This document shows, in pieces, positions 1 to 8,884 of a stretch of DNA of 64,000 nucleotides. The DNA lies in assembly GCA_028687545.1 (NCBI GenBank), contig JAQTZZ010000018.1, positions 1-64,000 of the forward strand. Reading direction: 5' to 3'. Both the position numbers and the translations under genes were made by a program. Within the stretch, counting starts at the first letter, position 1. Each line of letters opens with the position of its first letter. Below the pieces are notes generated by a model. The model was not told the origin of the DNA, did not search any database, and saw only the letters and a program-made list of their open reading frames with translations. This DNA is from Candidatus Wallbacteria bacterium. Its GTDB lineage: Bacteria; Muiribacteriota; JAQTZZ01.

Positions 1-605
1 TTCAGAGCTATCCAGCCCGCGTAACGTCCCATGACTTCCACGACCATCACCCGCTGATGAGCTTCAGCAGTGGAATGAAGCCGGTCTATGCACTCTGTAG
101 CAAAAGAAACCGCAGAATCAAATCCAAAAGTAATCACGGTTTCGTCAAGGTCATTGTCAATGGTTTTGGGAACGCCGACGACCTTCAGACCCTTCTGGGC
201 AAACGAATTGGCAATAGTCAGCGAGCCGTCACCGCCGATTGCAACCAGAGCGTCGATTTTATTGGCGCGGAACGCATCCATGATTTCGCTGGTGCGGTCT
301 GTTTCCACAAGTTTGCCGTCCGGTCCAGGCATGGGAAATTTAAGAGGATTGCCCTTATTGGTGGTCCCCAGGATCGTGCCACCCAGGTGGGTGATTCCGC
401 GGACAGTTTTTTGAGTCAGATGGATCAGCCCGCCTTCCGGATATCTCTCAGGAAGAAACAGTCCGTTGTAACCGTCACGGATGCCTACACATTCCCACCC
501 AAGATTCAAGGCAGAGATGGTGGCAGCTCTGATCACAGCATTCAGGCCAGGGGCATCTCCACCTCCTGTATTGATGGCGATGCGCTTGATTTCATTTTTT
601 TTCAT
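1..605 (-). CDS. pfkA: 6-phosphofructokinase (partial, C-terminus beyond window)
   Basis: Glycolytic enzyme that phosphorylates fructose 6-phosphate in the cytoplasm. The reverse strand reads MKKNEIKRIAINTGGGDAPG and continues open to the window edge (201 codons seen). Visible family motifs are the NTGGGDAPG nucleotide loop (12-20), GGDGS (124-128), PKTIDND (146-152, with the catalytic Asp in TIDND) and MGRYAGW (192-198). The residue pair that discriminates phosphoryl donors is Gly in GGDG and Lys in PKTIDND. Gly at the first site points to ATP, while Lys at the second is shared with PPi enzymes and the long ATP clade, so donor use should be left open. The start at 605 is preceded by GGAG at a 6-base spacing. 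The family assignment is secure. Confidence 0.95.
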   Translation of the reverse strand, partial: MKKNEIKRIAINTGGGDAPGLNAVIRAATISALNLGWECVGIRDGYNGLFLPERYPEGGLIHLTQKTVRGITHLGGTILGTTNKGNPLKFPMPGPDGKLVETDRTSEIMDAFRANKIDALVAIGGDGSLTIANSFAQKGLKVVGVPKTIDNDLDETVITFGFDSAVSFATECIDRLHSTAEAHQRVMVVEVMGRYAGWIAL

Positions 606-708
606 GTGCCACTCCATTTTATTGTTGAAGAAAATTTTACCAGATTTTTTTAAAAGTGGCTAGAGCTGGTTTCTTGAATCAGGAATGAAATTCAGGTTAT
701 ATGTATGT

Positions 709-1335
709 ATGAACTGGAAATTCTGTCTTGCACTGATTTTAATTGCTGCCGGATCCTGTCTGGCTGGAAACCTGGACTACCTGGTCCGGATCAATCTGTT
801 GAATATCCAGTATTGGCAGGCATTGCCGAGCTTTGCTGAGACACCTTCGGCTGTGCTCGGGTTCAAGTGCTTCGTCCCTGTCGCAGGCAACCCGTCTGAT
901 GTTAATTACAACCAGTATCTGACTAAAACTTTCAATCTCATCAAATACAGTACAAACAGCGACGGTTTGTTCCAGGCATTCAAGACCGGGATCATGGATT
1001 ATTGCGGGAACTCTCTCTGGGGGAATATTTTCCAGAAAAGAGAAATTCTGGAAGATCTTAAACTAGCCACCAATCTGCTGATCTACTGCGACGTGCCTGT
1101 CACCAATCAGTTTGTGATCGTCTGCGCTATTGACAAGGTTTCACCCTGCGCAGTGACCAGATATTCATATGTAGCAGTCAGGCTTCTGATCCTGCCTGGG
1201 AAAAAAGCGTATTCTCTCAGAGATATTTTAATCAACTCCTCGGCTTCTTTCACCCAAGTCCTGGAAGGCAAATTTCAGTCAAAGCAGATCTCTTTCCTGA
1301 AAAGTGAAATCGCCAGGAAATATTACGTAAATTAG
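709..1335 (+). CDS. Hypothetical secreted protein
   Basis: Not recognised. The ATG at 709 gives MNWKFCLALILIAAGSCLAG, a typical signal peptide. An in-frame ATG at 685 adds eight residues (MKFRLYVC) but has AGGA directly abutting it, so 709 is preferred. The mature part is about 190 residues and mixed alpha/beta in appearance, with four or five cysteines (around the DYCGNS, IYCDV, IVCAI and SPCAV segments) that could form disulfides outside the cytoplasm. It sits alone between the divergent phosphofructokinase gene and the papain/caspase-like gene. No function can be given. Confidence 0.75.
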   Translation: MNWKFCLALILIAAGSCLAGNLDYLVRINLLNIQYWQALPSFAETPSAVLGFKCFVPVAGNPSDVNYNQYLTKTFNLIKYSTNSDGLFQAFKTGIMDYCGNSLWGNIFQKREILEDLKLATNLLIYCDVPVTNQFVIVCAIDKVSPCAVTRYSYVAVRLLILPGKKAYSLRDILINSSASFTQVLEGKFQSKQISFLKSEIARKYYVN

Positions 1336-1380
1336 GCAGGAGCATCCGCAGCATTTTGTAACTGGCATTTCGCATCATCC

Positions 1381-1408
1381 TTGAAAATAATATTGAAGTG
1401 GATATAAT
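1381..1408 (+). promoter_or_regulatory. Predicted sigma-70 promoter of the papain/caspase-like gene
   Basis: TTGAAA at 1381-1386, a 16-base spacer and a perfect TATAAT at 1403-1408, about 36 bases upstream of the start codon at 1445. The same TTGAAA-N16-gaTATAAT arrangement precedes the paralogous gene at 25809. Confidence 0.6.
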
Positions 1409-1444
1409 TAACTTATTGTATCTTCATTGCTGGGGGGGCATTTC

Positions 1445-4186
1445 ATGAAAAAATATTTCGGATTCCTTTTAACGGTTCTTTTTATATCCAGCCTGAGCGC
1501 TAAAATCAATACTTTCAGCCGTTTCACGAAGGATGTGGAATTCAAAGCAGCCCAGAGTCAATGTCTGAAAGAAGGTGCGAAGTATACTGTAAACCCTGAT
1601 ACGATCACAGGGGATATCCCTCTGGAAAAACTTTGCGGCTTAAAAATACCCAAAAACATCAATCAGGACCTCAAAGACAACAAACTGGTTCTTCCCAGAC
1701 TCAAAGCAGCGCTGCCTCAGAAATTCGACTGGCGGGAAAAAGGTGGTGTCACAGCCTGCAAACATCAGGGAGAATGCGGATCCTGCTGGGCTTTTGCCTC
1801 AATCGGGGTGCTGGAAGCTGCGATCAAGATTAAAGACAAGCAGGAAGTCGATCTCTCAGAACAGGACCTGCTCTGCTGCAACCCCTGGGGTGATGGCTGC
1901 GGCGGAGGCTGGATCTCAGCCGTGAAGTTTTTCAAGACCGAAGGCGCTGCCCTGGAACGTGACTATCCATATCTGGGTTATGATGCTGAATGCAAAAACA
2001 GTATAAAACGTCCCTTTCGGATCAAAAGCTGCGGTTATATAGGAAATTCGGTCAGCGAAATCAAGCAGGCAATTCAAGAATACGGGCCTGTCTGTTCGGT
2101 TGTTGCTGCGGACAGGGTTTTTAAGCAGTACTCAGGCGGAATTTTCAATCATGATTCAATGAATGGCATCAACCATGCCATCATGCTTGTAGGCTGGGAC
2201 GATACTCTGGGTGAAAATGGTTGCTGGATACTAAAAAACTCATGGGGTACCCGCTGGGGTGAAAATGGCTTCATGAATATCGAATATGGCCGCTGCCAGG
2301 TGGGAGCTTCCAATGTTGCTGTTGTTTACGAAGGGAATCCTCCAGTATCACCGGACCCGGCTCCGACCCCTTCACCTGATCCAGCACCCAATCCAGCACC
2401 TGATCCATCACCCAATCCAGCACCTGGTCCATCACCCAATCCAGCACCCAGTCCTTCTCCTAATCCCGCACCTGATCCTTCCCCAGATCCAGTACCTGCT
2501 AAAAACGGCAGTGCCCGGGTGATGGCGGATGACGGCGGAAATCTTTCCAACAACGATGCCGGTATCTTCCGGGACGGCCTGAAAAACATCGGCTGGAAGA
2601 TCGAAAGTTTCCTGGAAAATTCTCAGGTCGAAAAAAAGTGTTTTAACCCTGAAACCCCTATAGATCTGGTATATTTCACAGGTCACGGTGCTCCAGGTTA
2701 TATTCATTTTGAAAACGGTGGAATCAACAGGGAAGAAGTGAGCGGAAAAAATGTCAAATATTTAATCAGTGCTACCTGCCTGACTGTCGCAGAAAACATC
2801 TGGAAGCAGAATTTCGGACAGGGTCTGAAATCTGTAATGGGCTACTATCAGACATCCTATGACGGCCCGGATGACGATGTGGCGTCAATTTTCACAAAAG
2901 CCATCAATGGTCTCAGTCCGGATGCAGATGTTACCCGGTATGTTTCAGCCTGGAAGAAAGCTAATCTTGAATCCAATGGAGGCCTTGAAGACCGCTGGAG
3001 TGCCCAGACAGCTGATAAATATTACTATGGTGGAGGAGGTCCGGATCCTGGACCTGCACCTAACCCGGCTCCAGCACCTAACCCGGCTCCAGCACCCAAC
3101 CCGGCTCCAGCACCCAACCCGGCTCCAGCACCCAACCCGGCTCCAGCACCCAACCCGGCGCCAGCGCCCAATCCAGCGCCTGCGCCCAATCCAGCGCCAG
3201 CACCCAATCCAGCACCTGCGCCCAATCCAGCGCCTGCGCCAAACCCGGCTCCAGCACCCAATCCAGCACCTGCGCCCAATCCAGCGCCTGCGCCAAACCC
3301 GGCTCCAGCACCCAACCCGGCGCCAGCGCCTGATCCAGCTCCAGCACCTAATCCTACTCCTGCACCGAGTACCAATATCAATGACATTATCCAGCAGATC
3401 CAGAATCTGATCAACAATCTGATCAATTCCGCCCGTGACATTGACAACCGTTGCTGTGTTGGAACCAAAGGAATGAAAACAGTACGTCTCACCGATAAAC
3501 TGAGCTATTCCTTCAATCTCGCCAAATCACAACCTGGCGAACTCCCCAGTTTCAAAGCTTCAGTCGATGAACAGGAAATCAGGAGACTCAGCGCTCTGCC
3601 ACGTGCCAAGAGCGGCAACACCACTCTGAGCGACTCAGGCAGATACCTTGCAGATCTGCCGGATTGTTTTAAGGCTTACCCGGACAATCCATTCAAAGTT
3701 TATTCAGATGCTGTCACATACATAGAAAACAATGGCGGTTTCCCAACCGACGCAGTGCTGGATTCTTTCTGCCCTGTCTTTGAAATTGATAATTCAGGCA
3801 ACAAGTCCATCCTCAATTATTTTCTGTCATTCAAAAGAGTCAGGGAAGGTTACGAGATATCAGGGACCAGGGGCGACTGCATCAGTCTACTGCTTGGAAA
3901 AGACGGAGTAATTCTTTACCAGCGTATCTGGCGGAAACTGGAAGAATTGCCTCCTGCAAAAAGTTATCTGATCGGGCCTGTGGCAGCCCTGACCAAGTCA
4001 GCGCAGGCGATTTCTTCCATGATCAAGGGAGACTGCCAGGTCAGCCTGACCGAATATTCGCTTGGTTTTTACTCTCCGCCTGGTGAAAAAACCGAGTCAA
4101 TCATCTTGAAACCGTGCTATCATTTTGCGGCAGCTGACGGTTACAAATTTCATGTGGACGCAGAGACTGGTGAACTGTTAAAATAA
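1445..4186 (+). CDS. Secreted multidomain protein: papain-like (C1A) protease + caspase-like module + Pro/Ala/Asn linker + C-terminal domain
   Basis: The chosen ATG follows a run of G (GGGGGGG) and starts a signal peptide (MKKYFGFLLTVLFISSLSA); an upstream in-frame TTG at 1427 is less likely. Domain order: signal peptide; short prosegment with IPLEKLCGLK; C1A protease with Gln/Cys in QGECGSCWAF (Cys114), His244 in INHAIM and Asn265 in LKNSWG; a Pro-rich linker (about 300-355); a caspase-like module with His414 in YFTGHGAPGY and Cys445 in SATCLT; about 17 copies of PAPNPA; then a C-terminal domain ending YKFHVDAETGELLK. The caspase-like plus C-terminal part closely matches the protein at 25809, which lacks the papain domain. 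DUF6345-like is my best family guess for the second module. Two different cysteine-protease folds on one secreted chain is unusual. Protease activity of the first domain is well supported; that of the second is inferred from the His/Cys pair. Confidence 0.9.
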   Translation: MKKYFGFLLTVLFISSLSAKINTFSRFTKDVEFKAAQSQCLKEGAKYTVNPDTITGDIPLEKLCGLKIPKNINQDLKDNKLVLPRLKAALPQKFDWREKGGVTACKHQGECGSCWAFASIGVLEAAIKIKDKQEVDLSEQDLLCCNPWGDGCGGGWISAVKFFKTEGAALERDYPYLGYDAECKNSIKRPFRIKSCGYIGNSVSEIKQAIQEYGPVCSVVAADRVFKQYSGGIFNHDSMNGINHAIMLVGWDDTLGENGCWILKNSWGTRWGENGFMNIEYGRCQVGASNVAVVYEGNPPVSPDPAPTPSPDPAPNPAPDPSPNPAPGPSPNPAPSPSPNPAPDPSPDPVPAKNGSARVMADDGGNLSNNDAGIFRDGLKNIGWKIESFLENSQVEKKCFNPETPIDLVYFTGHGAPGYIHFENGGINREEVSGKNVKYLISATCLTVAENIWKQNFGQGLKSVMGYYQTSYDGPDDDVASIFTKAINGLSPDADVTRYVSAWKKANLESNGGLEDRWSAQTADKYYYGGGGPDPGPAPNPAPAPNPAPAPNPAPAPNPAPAPNPAPAPNPAPAPNPAPAPNPAPAPNPAPAPNPAPAPNPAPAPNPAPAPNPAPAPNPAPAPNPAPAPDPAPAPNPTPAPSTNINDIIQQIQNLINNLINSARDIDNRCCVGTKGMKTVRLTDKLSYSFNLAKSQPGELPSFKASVDEQEIRRLSALPRAKSGNTTLSDSGRYLADLPDCFKAYPDNPFKVYSDAVTYIENNGGFPTDAVLDSFCPVFEIDNSGNKSILNYFLSFKRVREGYEISGTRGDCISLLLGKDGVILYQRIWRKLEELPPAKSYLIGPVAALTKSAQAISSMIKGDCQVSLTEYSLGFYSPPGEKTESIILKPCYHFAAADGYKFHVDAETGELLK
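3054..3366 (+). repeat. 18-bp tandem repeat encoding PAPNPA
   Basis: In-frame tandem units reading cca-gca-cct/ccc-aay-ccg-gct with third-base variation, about 17 units, encoding a stiff Pro/Ala/Asn linker between the caspase-like module and the C-terminal domain. A second, less regular block (PSPDPAPNPAPDPSPN type) lies at about 2345-2500. Confidence 0.9.
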
Positions 4187-4205
4187 TCAGAAAAGCAGGA
4201 TCCAC

Positions 4206-5021
4206 ATGGATATCACAAAACGAAATATTTTCGGTTTCACAGTGGTGCTGAAACCGCCAGAGGAATATCTGGAAATGGCAGTCAGGGACGGCCTGGACCA
4301 GCTGGAAATTGATCTTCTCTATAAATACAATTGTGTGAACTCCTTTGACGATGAACGCATCCGAAAGCTGAACCTGTTCGCAGAGCAACACAATCTGCGT
4401 TACAGCCTGCACACTCCGTATTGCTTCAATCCGGCAGAAGCAGTCAGCGAAATCCGCCCTCATTGTGTGGAGTATTTAAAAAACTGCGTCAGGCTTGCCA
4501 AAAAACTGAATGCCACCCATCTCACGACTCATCTTGGATACTGTATCGGCATGCCAACCTGGGACTGGTTGCGCAAGGCCGGATTCGACCGTCTCTGCGA
4601 CACACTCAATCAGGTGGCTGCAGTCTGCGGCGAGCTGAAGCTTCCCCTGGCCCTGGAAAACGTCAATCCCATGCCAAAAGGCATGCAGTTCTTCTATCTG
4701 GGAGACAAAGTCTCTGACCTGGTGCATATATTCAATGAAGTGGATCACCCCTATGTACGATTCTGCCTTGATGTGGGTCATGCCAATACAGCTGAAGGTC
4801 CGCTGGAATATATCCGCAAATTCCCTGACAGGATCATCAATGTGCATTATCACGACAATCACGGCACCCAGGACGAACACCTGAATATCGGCGAAGGCAG
4901 CATGCCCTGGAAGGTAATTCTCTCAGAACTTTTCAAACTTGGTTTTCATGGCCCGTTTATCAGCGAATGCTTTAATGAAACCCAACTCCAGTCCAAAACC
5001 AAGCTCGAATCATATATTTAA
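4206..5021 (+). CDS. Sugar phosphate isomerase/epimerase-like TIM-barrel protein (AP endonuclease 2 family)
   Basis: Xylose-isomerase-like TIM barrel of 271 residues, the usual length. Metal-site strand motifs are visible: HTPYCF, HLTTHLGYC, LALENVNPM (Glu), FCLDVGHANTA (Asp, His), INVHYHDNHGTQDEHLNIGEG (His residues, Gly-Glu-Gly) and FISECFNE (Glu). No signal peptide, so cytoplasmic. It begins 19 bases after the secreted protease gene, with AGGA ahead of the start, and may be co-transcribed with it, although no functional link is evident. The substrate cannot be told; members include isomerases, epimerases and endonuclease IV. Confidence 0.85.
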   Translation: MDITKRNIFGFTVVLKPPEEYLEMAVRDGLDQLEIDLLYKYNCVNSFDDERIRKLNLFAEQHNLRYSLHTPYCFNPAEAVSEIRPHCVEYLKNCVRLAKKLNATHLTTHLGYCIGMPTWDWLRKAGFDRLCDTLNQVAAVCGELKLPLALENVNPMPKGMQFFYLGDKVSDLVHIFNEVDHPYVRFCLDVGHANTAEGPLEYIRKFPDRIINVHYHDNHGTQDEHLNIGEGSMPWKVILSELFKLGFHGPFISECFNETQLQSKTKLESYI

Positions 5022-5068
5022 ACTGCCTTAATCTTGATTAATATTCTGATTCTGCCGATGGCTATCTG

Positions 5069-6007
5069 ATGTTCAGACTAATTGTAACATTCATCAGATA
5101 CTTCTACTGCGCAGCTGTTGCTGTGACTTTGATTCTGCTGTCTTTTCCATCAACAGCCTGCTGCGATGTTTCACCTTATAAGTGGCTGCCTGAATATGTC
5201 CCTGAGAGCGCAATGATCCTGAAAATCCATACACCTCAGAACTACAGGCGGATCCGTTATCAGGATGATTCCTATGCTGAATGGCTGCGCCATCTGCCTC
5301 TGAAAAAAGAGGGCTCTAAAGTTTATCTGGGATATGCCATGAAAAACATTCAGCTGAATCATGTCGCAATCATCGACATAGACCAGGGAAAGCGCGAGCT
5401 GCAGAAGGGCATTGGATTTACATACCGCCTGCTTGCTGAGTACATGTATTCACTGGAAATGTATCAGGATCTGCGATATGAAACTGAGCAGGGTACTCAG
5501 ATTTCCTTTTTCTGGGATCTGTATGGCTATAAACCTACTGTAATTAAAAACGACTATCAGTGGAACTGGAAGCGGCAGTCGATCAAGGACTACGACAGAT
5601 TCCAGGAATTCATGTGGAAATATGTCAAGGCAGGCACATACGAAGGGACTTTCCAGAAGCTCGAACGGCTGAAAAATTTTAATGATCTGAGAATCGGTGA
5701 CTTGATCACCAGGAATGGATTCGATGGCTGCGCTCTGCTGGTGATTGATATGGCGGTTAATCCTCTTGATCAGACTAAAGTTTACCTGTTTGCTTTCAAT
5801 TCAGTTCCAAATCAGGATCTGCAGATAATGGCGAATCTAGGCGACCGGGAATTGTCTCCCTGGTATTCCTTCAAGAAATTCAACGTTAAAATCAGCACAA
5901 CTGAGTTCGTGTTTCAGCAATCCGACGCATTCAGGATCTGGAACAAAGAACCAAAAGCTGCTCCAGGGCTCAGCCCATATTATCTGGAAATGCCTGTAAA
6001 AGAGTAG
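5069..6007 (+). CDS. DUF4846 family secreted/membrane-anchored protein
   Basis: Begins with a hydrophobic segment (residues about 7-30, LIVTFIRYFYCAAVAVTLIL) and so is exported or anchored. Family features are SYAEWLRHLPLKK near the N-terminus, LAEYMYSLEMY, a central FQEFMWKYVKAGTYEG segment, RIGDLITRNGFDGCALLVIDMAVN and ELSPWYSF. These match DUF4846, whose function is unknown. A paralogue with better conserved motifs lies at 23620-24471. Here the usual second Gly/His of the GDxxIxGG-PGHA region reads RNGFDGC, so this copy is more diverged. The gap from the previous gene is 47 bases. Confidence 0.75.
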   Translation: MFRLIVTFIRYFYCAAVAVTLILLSFPSTACCDVSPYKWLPEYVPESAMILKIHTPQNYRRIRYQDDSYAEWLRHLPLKKEGSKVYLGYAMKNIQLNHVAIIDIDQGKRELQKGIGFTYRLLAEYMYSLEMYQDLRYETEQGTQISFFWDLYGYKPTVIKNDYQWNWKRQSIKDYDRFQEFMWKYVKAGTYEGTFQKLERLKNFNDLRIGDLITRNGFDGCALLVIDMAVNPLDQTKVYLFAFNSVPNQDLQIMANLGDRELSPWYSFKKFNVKISTTEFVFQQSDAFRIWNKEPKAAPGLSPYYLEMPVKE

Positions 6008-6063
6008 AGTCGGTTTCTGACTCATGGGACAGGTTCAGAGCTGTTTTTCTCAGAGTTTCCTGT

Positions 6064-6069
6064 TATAAT
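6064..6069 (+). promoter_or_regulatory. Extended -10 promoter element
   Basis: TGT-TATAAT (extended -10, TGn-TATAAT) at 6061-6069 with no good -35 box. It lies 34 bases upstream of the TTG start at 6103 and would drive the 6.1-9.9 kb gene run. Confidence 0.45.
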
Positions 6070-6102
6070 CAGTTAATAATTCCGTAGGAAGAGATTTTAA
6101 AT

Positions 6103-6678
6103 TTGCGGATTTCAGAAGACAGCAGCATAGAAGAGCTCTGCAACATCTCAGCGATGCTCATTGACAAGAGCATCCACGATTTGCTGCAGGTCAGCTCAGA
6201 CTCTTTGCCGAAAAGCGTGGCCATTTATCATTACACACGTGCCATCCGCTATCTGGACGAAATCACCCTGCTCTGCAGCAAGGGTTTCTGCAGGGAACCG
6301 GAAGATCTCCTGAATGCGCTTTTAAATCTATATGTAACTATCCGCTGGCTGCTTTTTTTTAATCCCAAGCAGAGGATTCGCGATTTTATGCAGAACGAAT
6401 CCGGAAAAGCCTCCTCTGAAAAATGGCCTCAAAAAGATGCCAAAACAATGGCTGCTGAAATCGGTTACAGCCAGGAATATGAGAATTTCATGCTCGGGAT
6501 CTTTCTCTATCCGGGCAATGGAAAACACGCAGCGATTTCGGGGCAGGATCATGAGCAGCTCAGAAAAATGCTCAGAGCAGGGATCGAACTTTTCCTGGAA
6601 ATCAAGAAATACATCATGAAAATCCTTGAAATAACATGGGATCAGGCTCAGGAAATGGAGACCTTGAAATGCCTGTGA
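6103..6678 (+). CDS. DUF5677-like helical protein
   Basis: About 191 residues, cytoplasmic and almost entirely helical. The pattern of paired helices with RAIRYLDEITLLCSKGFCREPEDLL and LLNLYVTIRWLLFFNP resembles DUF5677, a family of unknown function. The start is a TTG 11 bases after AGGAAG; the first in-frame ATG (about 6154) would remove 17 residues and lacks such a site. Its 3' end overlaps the start of the TolB/ankyrin lipoprotein gene by 10 bases, so the two are probably translationally coupled. Confidence 0.6.
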   Translation: MRISEDSSIEELCNISAMLIDKSIHDLLQVSSDSLPKSVAIYHYTRAIRYLDEITLLCSKGFCREPEDLLNALLNLYVTIRWLLFFNPKQRIRDFMQNESGKASSEKWPQKDAKTMAAEIGYSQEYENFMLGIFLYPGNGKHAAISGQDHEQLRKMLRAGIELFLEIKKYIMKILEITWDQAQEMETLKCL

Positions 6679-8171
6679 AAGAGAAAGTACAGAAGATTTT
6701 TTTTCTGATTGCCGCAGCTGCGGTTTTAATGATACCCACAGGATGCGGAAAGCCCGAGCCTGCAGGTCAAATCCTGCCGGGTACGCAACAATCGCAGACC
6801 AACTGCCTGCTTTTCCTTGTCAAAGAAGGCGGAAGCCAGATTCTTCAGAAATATGATACTGTCACCGGGAGCTTTGAAAAGATCAATCTCAGCGGAACAC
6901 TCGACATGACCTCTCATCCTTGTGTTTTCGGGAGCAGACTTGTCTATTCCGCAACTGTTTCGGGTAAAACCGCGATCTTCTTTTCCGGCACCAGTGGAGC
7001 AGATCAGAAAAATGCTGCTGAAATGCCTGGCAGGAACTTTTATCCGAGTTTTTCCCCTGACGGCAAAAAAATTCTGTTCACTTCAGACAGGGACGGGAAT
7101 GAGGAAATATATCTGATGAACAGTGACGGAAGCAATCAGAAAAACCTGACTGGAAATCCGGCGAAAGACAACCTGTCAGTGTTTGCACCTGATGGAACTA
7201 AGATCGCCTTTGTCTCAAACCGGGATAAAAATTCAGAGATTTACCTGATGGATATTGACGGCGGCAATCAGAAAAGAATCACGAAAAACGATTTTCCGGA
7301 CGCTTTTCCCGTGTTTTCCCCTGACTGCTTAAGGATCGCATTTTTGAGCAAACAAAGCGGCAATTTCGACATTTTTTCCATGGCTCTGGACGGCAGCTCT
7401 CCCAAGCGTCTGACAGAAAATACGGATTTAGACGGATACCCTTTTTACAGCCCTGACGGAGGGATATTTTATGTTTCGAAACAGGCAGGTGCCACAGACA
7501 TCTGGCGCATGAACCAGGATGGAACAGATCAGCGGAAAATTACAGGCACAAGCCAGGATAAAATTTTATGCTGGGTAGGAATGATGCTTTCAGGAGAAAT
7601 CAGAGATCCACAGCCGGAATCCCGGCCTGCCACCAAGGAAATCGAGAAAACTGTGAAGAAAACCGTCAAAAAGAGTGCAGCTCTCTCGGAAACCGACAAG
7701 CTGCTTTTCGCAGCAATCCGCGCCAACGATGCCGCCACAGTAGAGACCGCCCTTAATTCAAGTGCCAACCCCAATTCCAGCGATTCCGGCTCTTCTCCGC
7801 TGTTCGCAGCTCTTTCCATGCGCAACCTGGAAATCGCGGATGCACTTGTCAAGAAAGGTGCTGATGTCAACTGCCCGCTGCATTTCGGCAATACTCCGCT
7901 GCTGTTTGCGCTGAGCTGGAACAACCTGGAAATTGTCAAATTCCTGATCGAGCGCGGCGCTGACGTGAATCAGCCCAACGATAACGGCACTACTCCGCTG
8001 ATTACCGCAGTCCAGCTTCACAAGCAGGACCTGATAGAAATCCTGATCTCAAAGGGAGCTGATCTCAATAAACGGGACGGCAAAGGCAAATCAGCGCTTG
8101 ACTATGCCAGAGACGGAAGTGACGATGCAATCGCCGCAATTTTAATCAAAGCCGGAGCCAAAGGAAATTGA
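6669..8171 (+). CDS. Lipoprotein with TolB-like beta-propeller and C-terminal ankyrin repeats
   Basis: The ATG at 6669 has GGAG eight bases upstream and gives MPVKEKVQKIFFLIAAAAVLMIPTGC, a lipoprotein signal with Cys26 as lipidation site. Residues about 40-310 hold at least five PD40/WD40-like blades of the TolB type (SPDGKKILFTSDRDGN-EEIYLMNSDGS, repeated with variation at about 43-residue intervals). A basic stretch (VKKTVKKSAAL) links to four ankyrin repeats (about 330-500; GADVNCPLHFGNTPL, GADVNQPNDNGTTPL, GADLNKRDGKGKSAL). TolB propellers normally act in the periplasm in envelope integrity; the fusion to ankyrin repeats is uncommon and suggests a protein-binding scaffold. An alternative ATG at 6636 is deeper inside the upstream gene. 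Confidence 0.88.
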   Translation: MPVKEKVQKIFFLIAAAAVLMIPTGCGKPEPAGQILPGTQQSQTNCLLFLVKEGGSQILQKYDTVTGSFEKINLSGTLDMTSHPCVFGSRLVYSATVSGKTAIFFSGTSGADQKNAAEMPGRNFYPSFSPDGKKILFTSDRDGNEEIYLMNSDGSNQKNLTGNPAKDNLSVFAPDGTKIAFVSNRDKNSEIYLMDIDGGNQKRITKNDFPDAFPVFSPDCLRIAFLSKQSGNFDIFSMALDGSSPKRLTENTDLDGYPFYSPDGGIFYVSKQAGATDIWRMNQDGTDQRKITGTSQDKILCWVGMMLSGEIRDPQPESRPATKEIEKTVKKTVKKSAALSETDKLLFAAIRANDAATVETALNSSANPNSSDSGSSPLFAALSMRNLEIADALVKKGADVNCPLHFGNTPLLFALSWNNLEIVKFLIERGADVNQPNDNGTTPLITAVQLHKQDLIEILISKGADLNKRDGKGKSALDYARDGSDDAIAAILIKAGAKGN

Positions 8172-8185
8172 CGTAAGGAGATCCT

Positions 8186-8848
8186 TTGAAAAAAATAATG
8201 CTTGTTTGTATACTGTCCGCCTCGATCTGTGCTTTCTGCTGCCCTGCCTGCTCGCTGGGAAATTCATCGCTGGATCAGGTAAAACAAACGTTGAGCCCGA
8301 ACTATCAGAAGCTGATTTGCCTTGCCAACACCTTGGATTCAGATCTGAAATCTCCGGTCAAGCAGAAAAAAGACTGGGACGATCTATCCCAGTGTTACCT
8401 CGTGTTCGAAACAAGATTCGAGCAGTGGCTGAATTTTCTTCCGGATGCAGAGCGTCCTGTGGACATCAGGATTAACCTGGAATATTTCGCAAAGCTGCTC
8501 AATGGATTAAAAGCTTCGATCAGGTCGGGCGACACTGTAGGCTTGGAAAACAAGACTGTTGAATTCAAGGAAGAACTGATCTTGTTCTACCACAACAGTC
8601 CGCTGGACTGCGCACTGACTGCCATCAGGACCAATGATGCCGAGTATCTCGGCCGGGTTTATAACGGTTTGAGCGAGCTTTCAAACACGAATCCTGGAAT
8701 TGTGGAATACATCACATGGGTCTGGCGGGTCAGAGAGAATTTCAATGATCCGAAGCTCCGGGGAGAATTTGTAAATTGGCATCAACAGAACTTCCTGAGG
8801 CTTCGCAAGGCATTTTCCGACTATTTTGAAATTCACAGCTGGTATTAA
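8186..8848 (+). CDS. Hypothetical secreted helical protein
   Basis: Not recognised. The TTG start is 5 bases after AAGGAG and gives a Lys-Lys signal peptide (KKIMLVCILSASICAFCCPACSLG); an ATG four codons later is possible. The mature protein, about 195 residues, is predicted helical and rich in aromatic residues near the end (FVNWHQQNFLRL, FEIHSWY). The cysteines are concentrated in the signal region, so this could also be a lipoprotein (PACSLG or FCCPAC). It lies 14 bases after the TolB/ankyrin gene and 36 before DAHP synthase. Confidence 0.7.
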   Translation: MKKIMLVCILSASICAFCCPACSLGNSSLDQVKQTLSPNYQKLICLANTLDSDLKSPVKQKKDWDDLSQCYLVFETRFEQWLNFLPDAERPVDIRINLEYFAKLLNGLKASIRSGDTVGLENKTVEFKEELILFYHNSPLDCALTAIRTNDAEYLGRVYNGLSELSNTNPGIVEYITWVWRVRENFNDPKLRGEFVNWHQQNFLRLRKAFSDYFEIHSWY

Positions 8849-8884
8849 GACATACAGCAGGACGAAATGCAGAAAGGATAAGTC

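Noticed and set aside
57-653. Plus-strand ORF of 198 residues
   Set aside because: Antisense shadow of the phosphofructokinase gene, whose motifs are unmistakable.
3054-3366. CRISPR-like repeat
   Set aside because: Tandem 18-bp units with no spacers, in frame with a gene; no Cas genes.
3025-3492. Long antisense ORF encoding Gly-Ala repeats opposite the PAPNPA region (also 26438-26653)
   Set aside because: Shadow of the in-frame Pro/Ala/Asn repeat; no ribosome site and the sense frame is the coding one.
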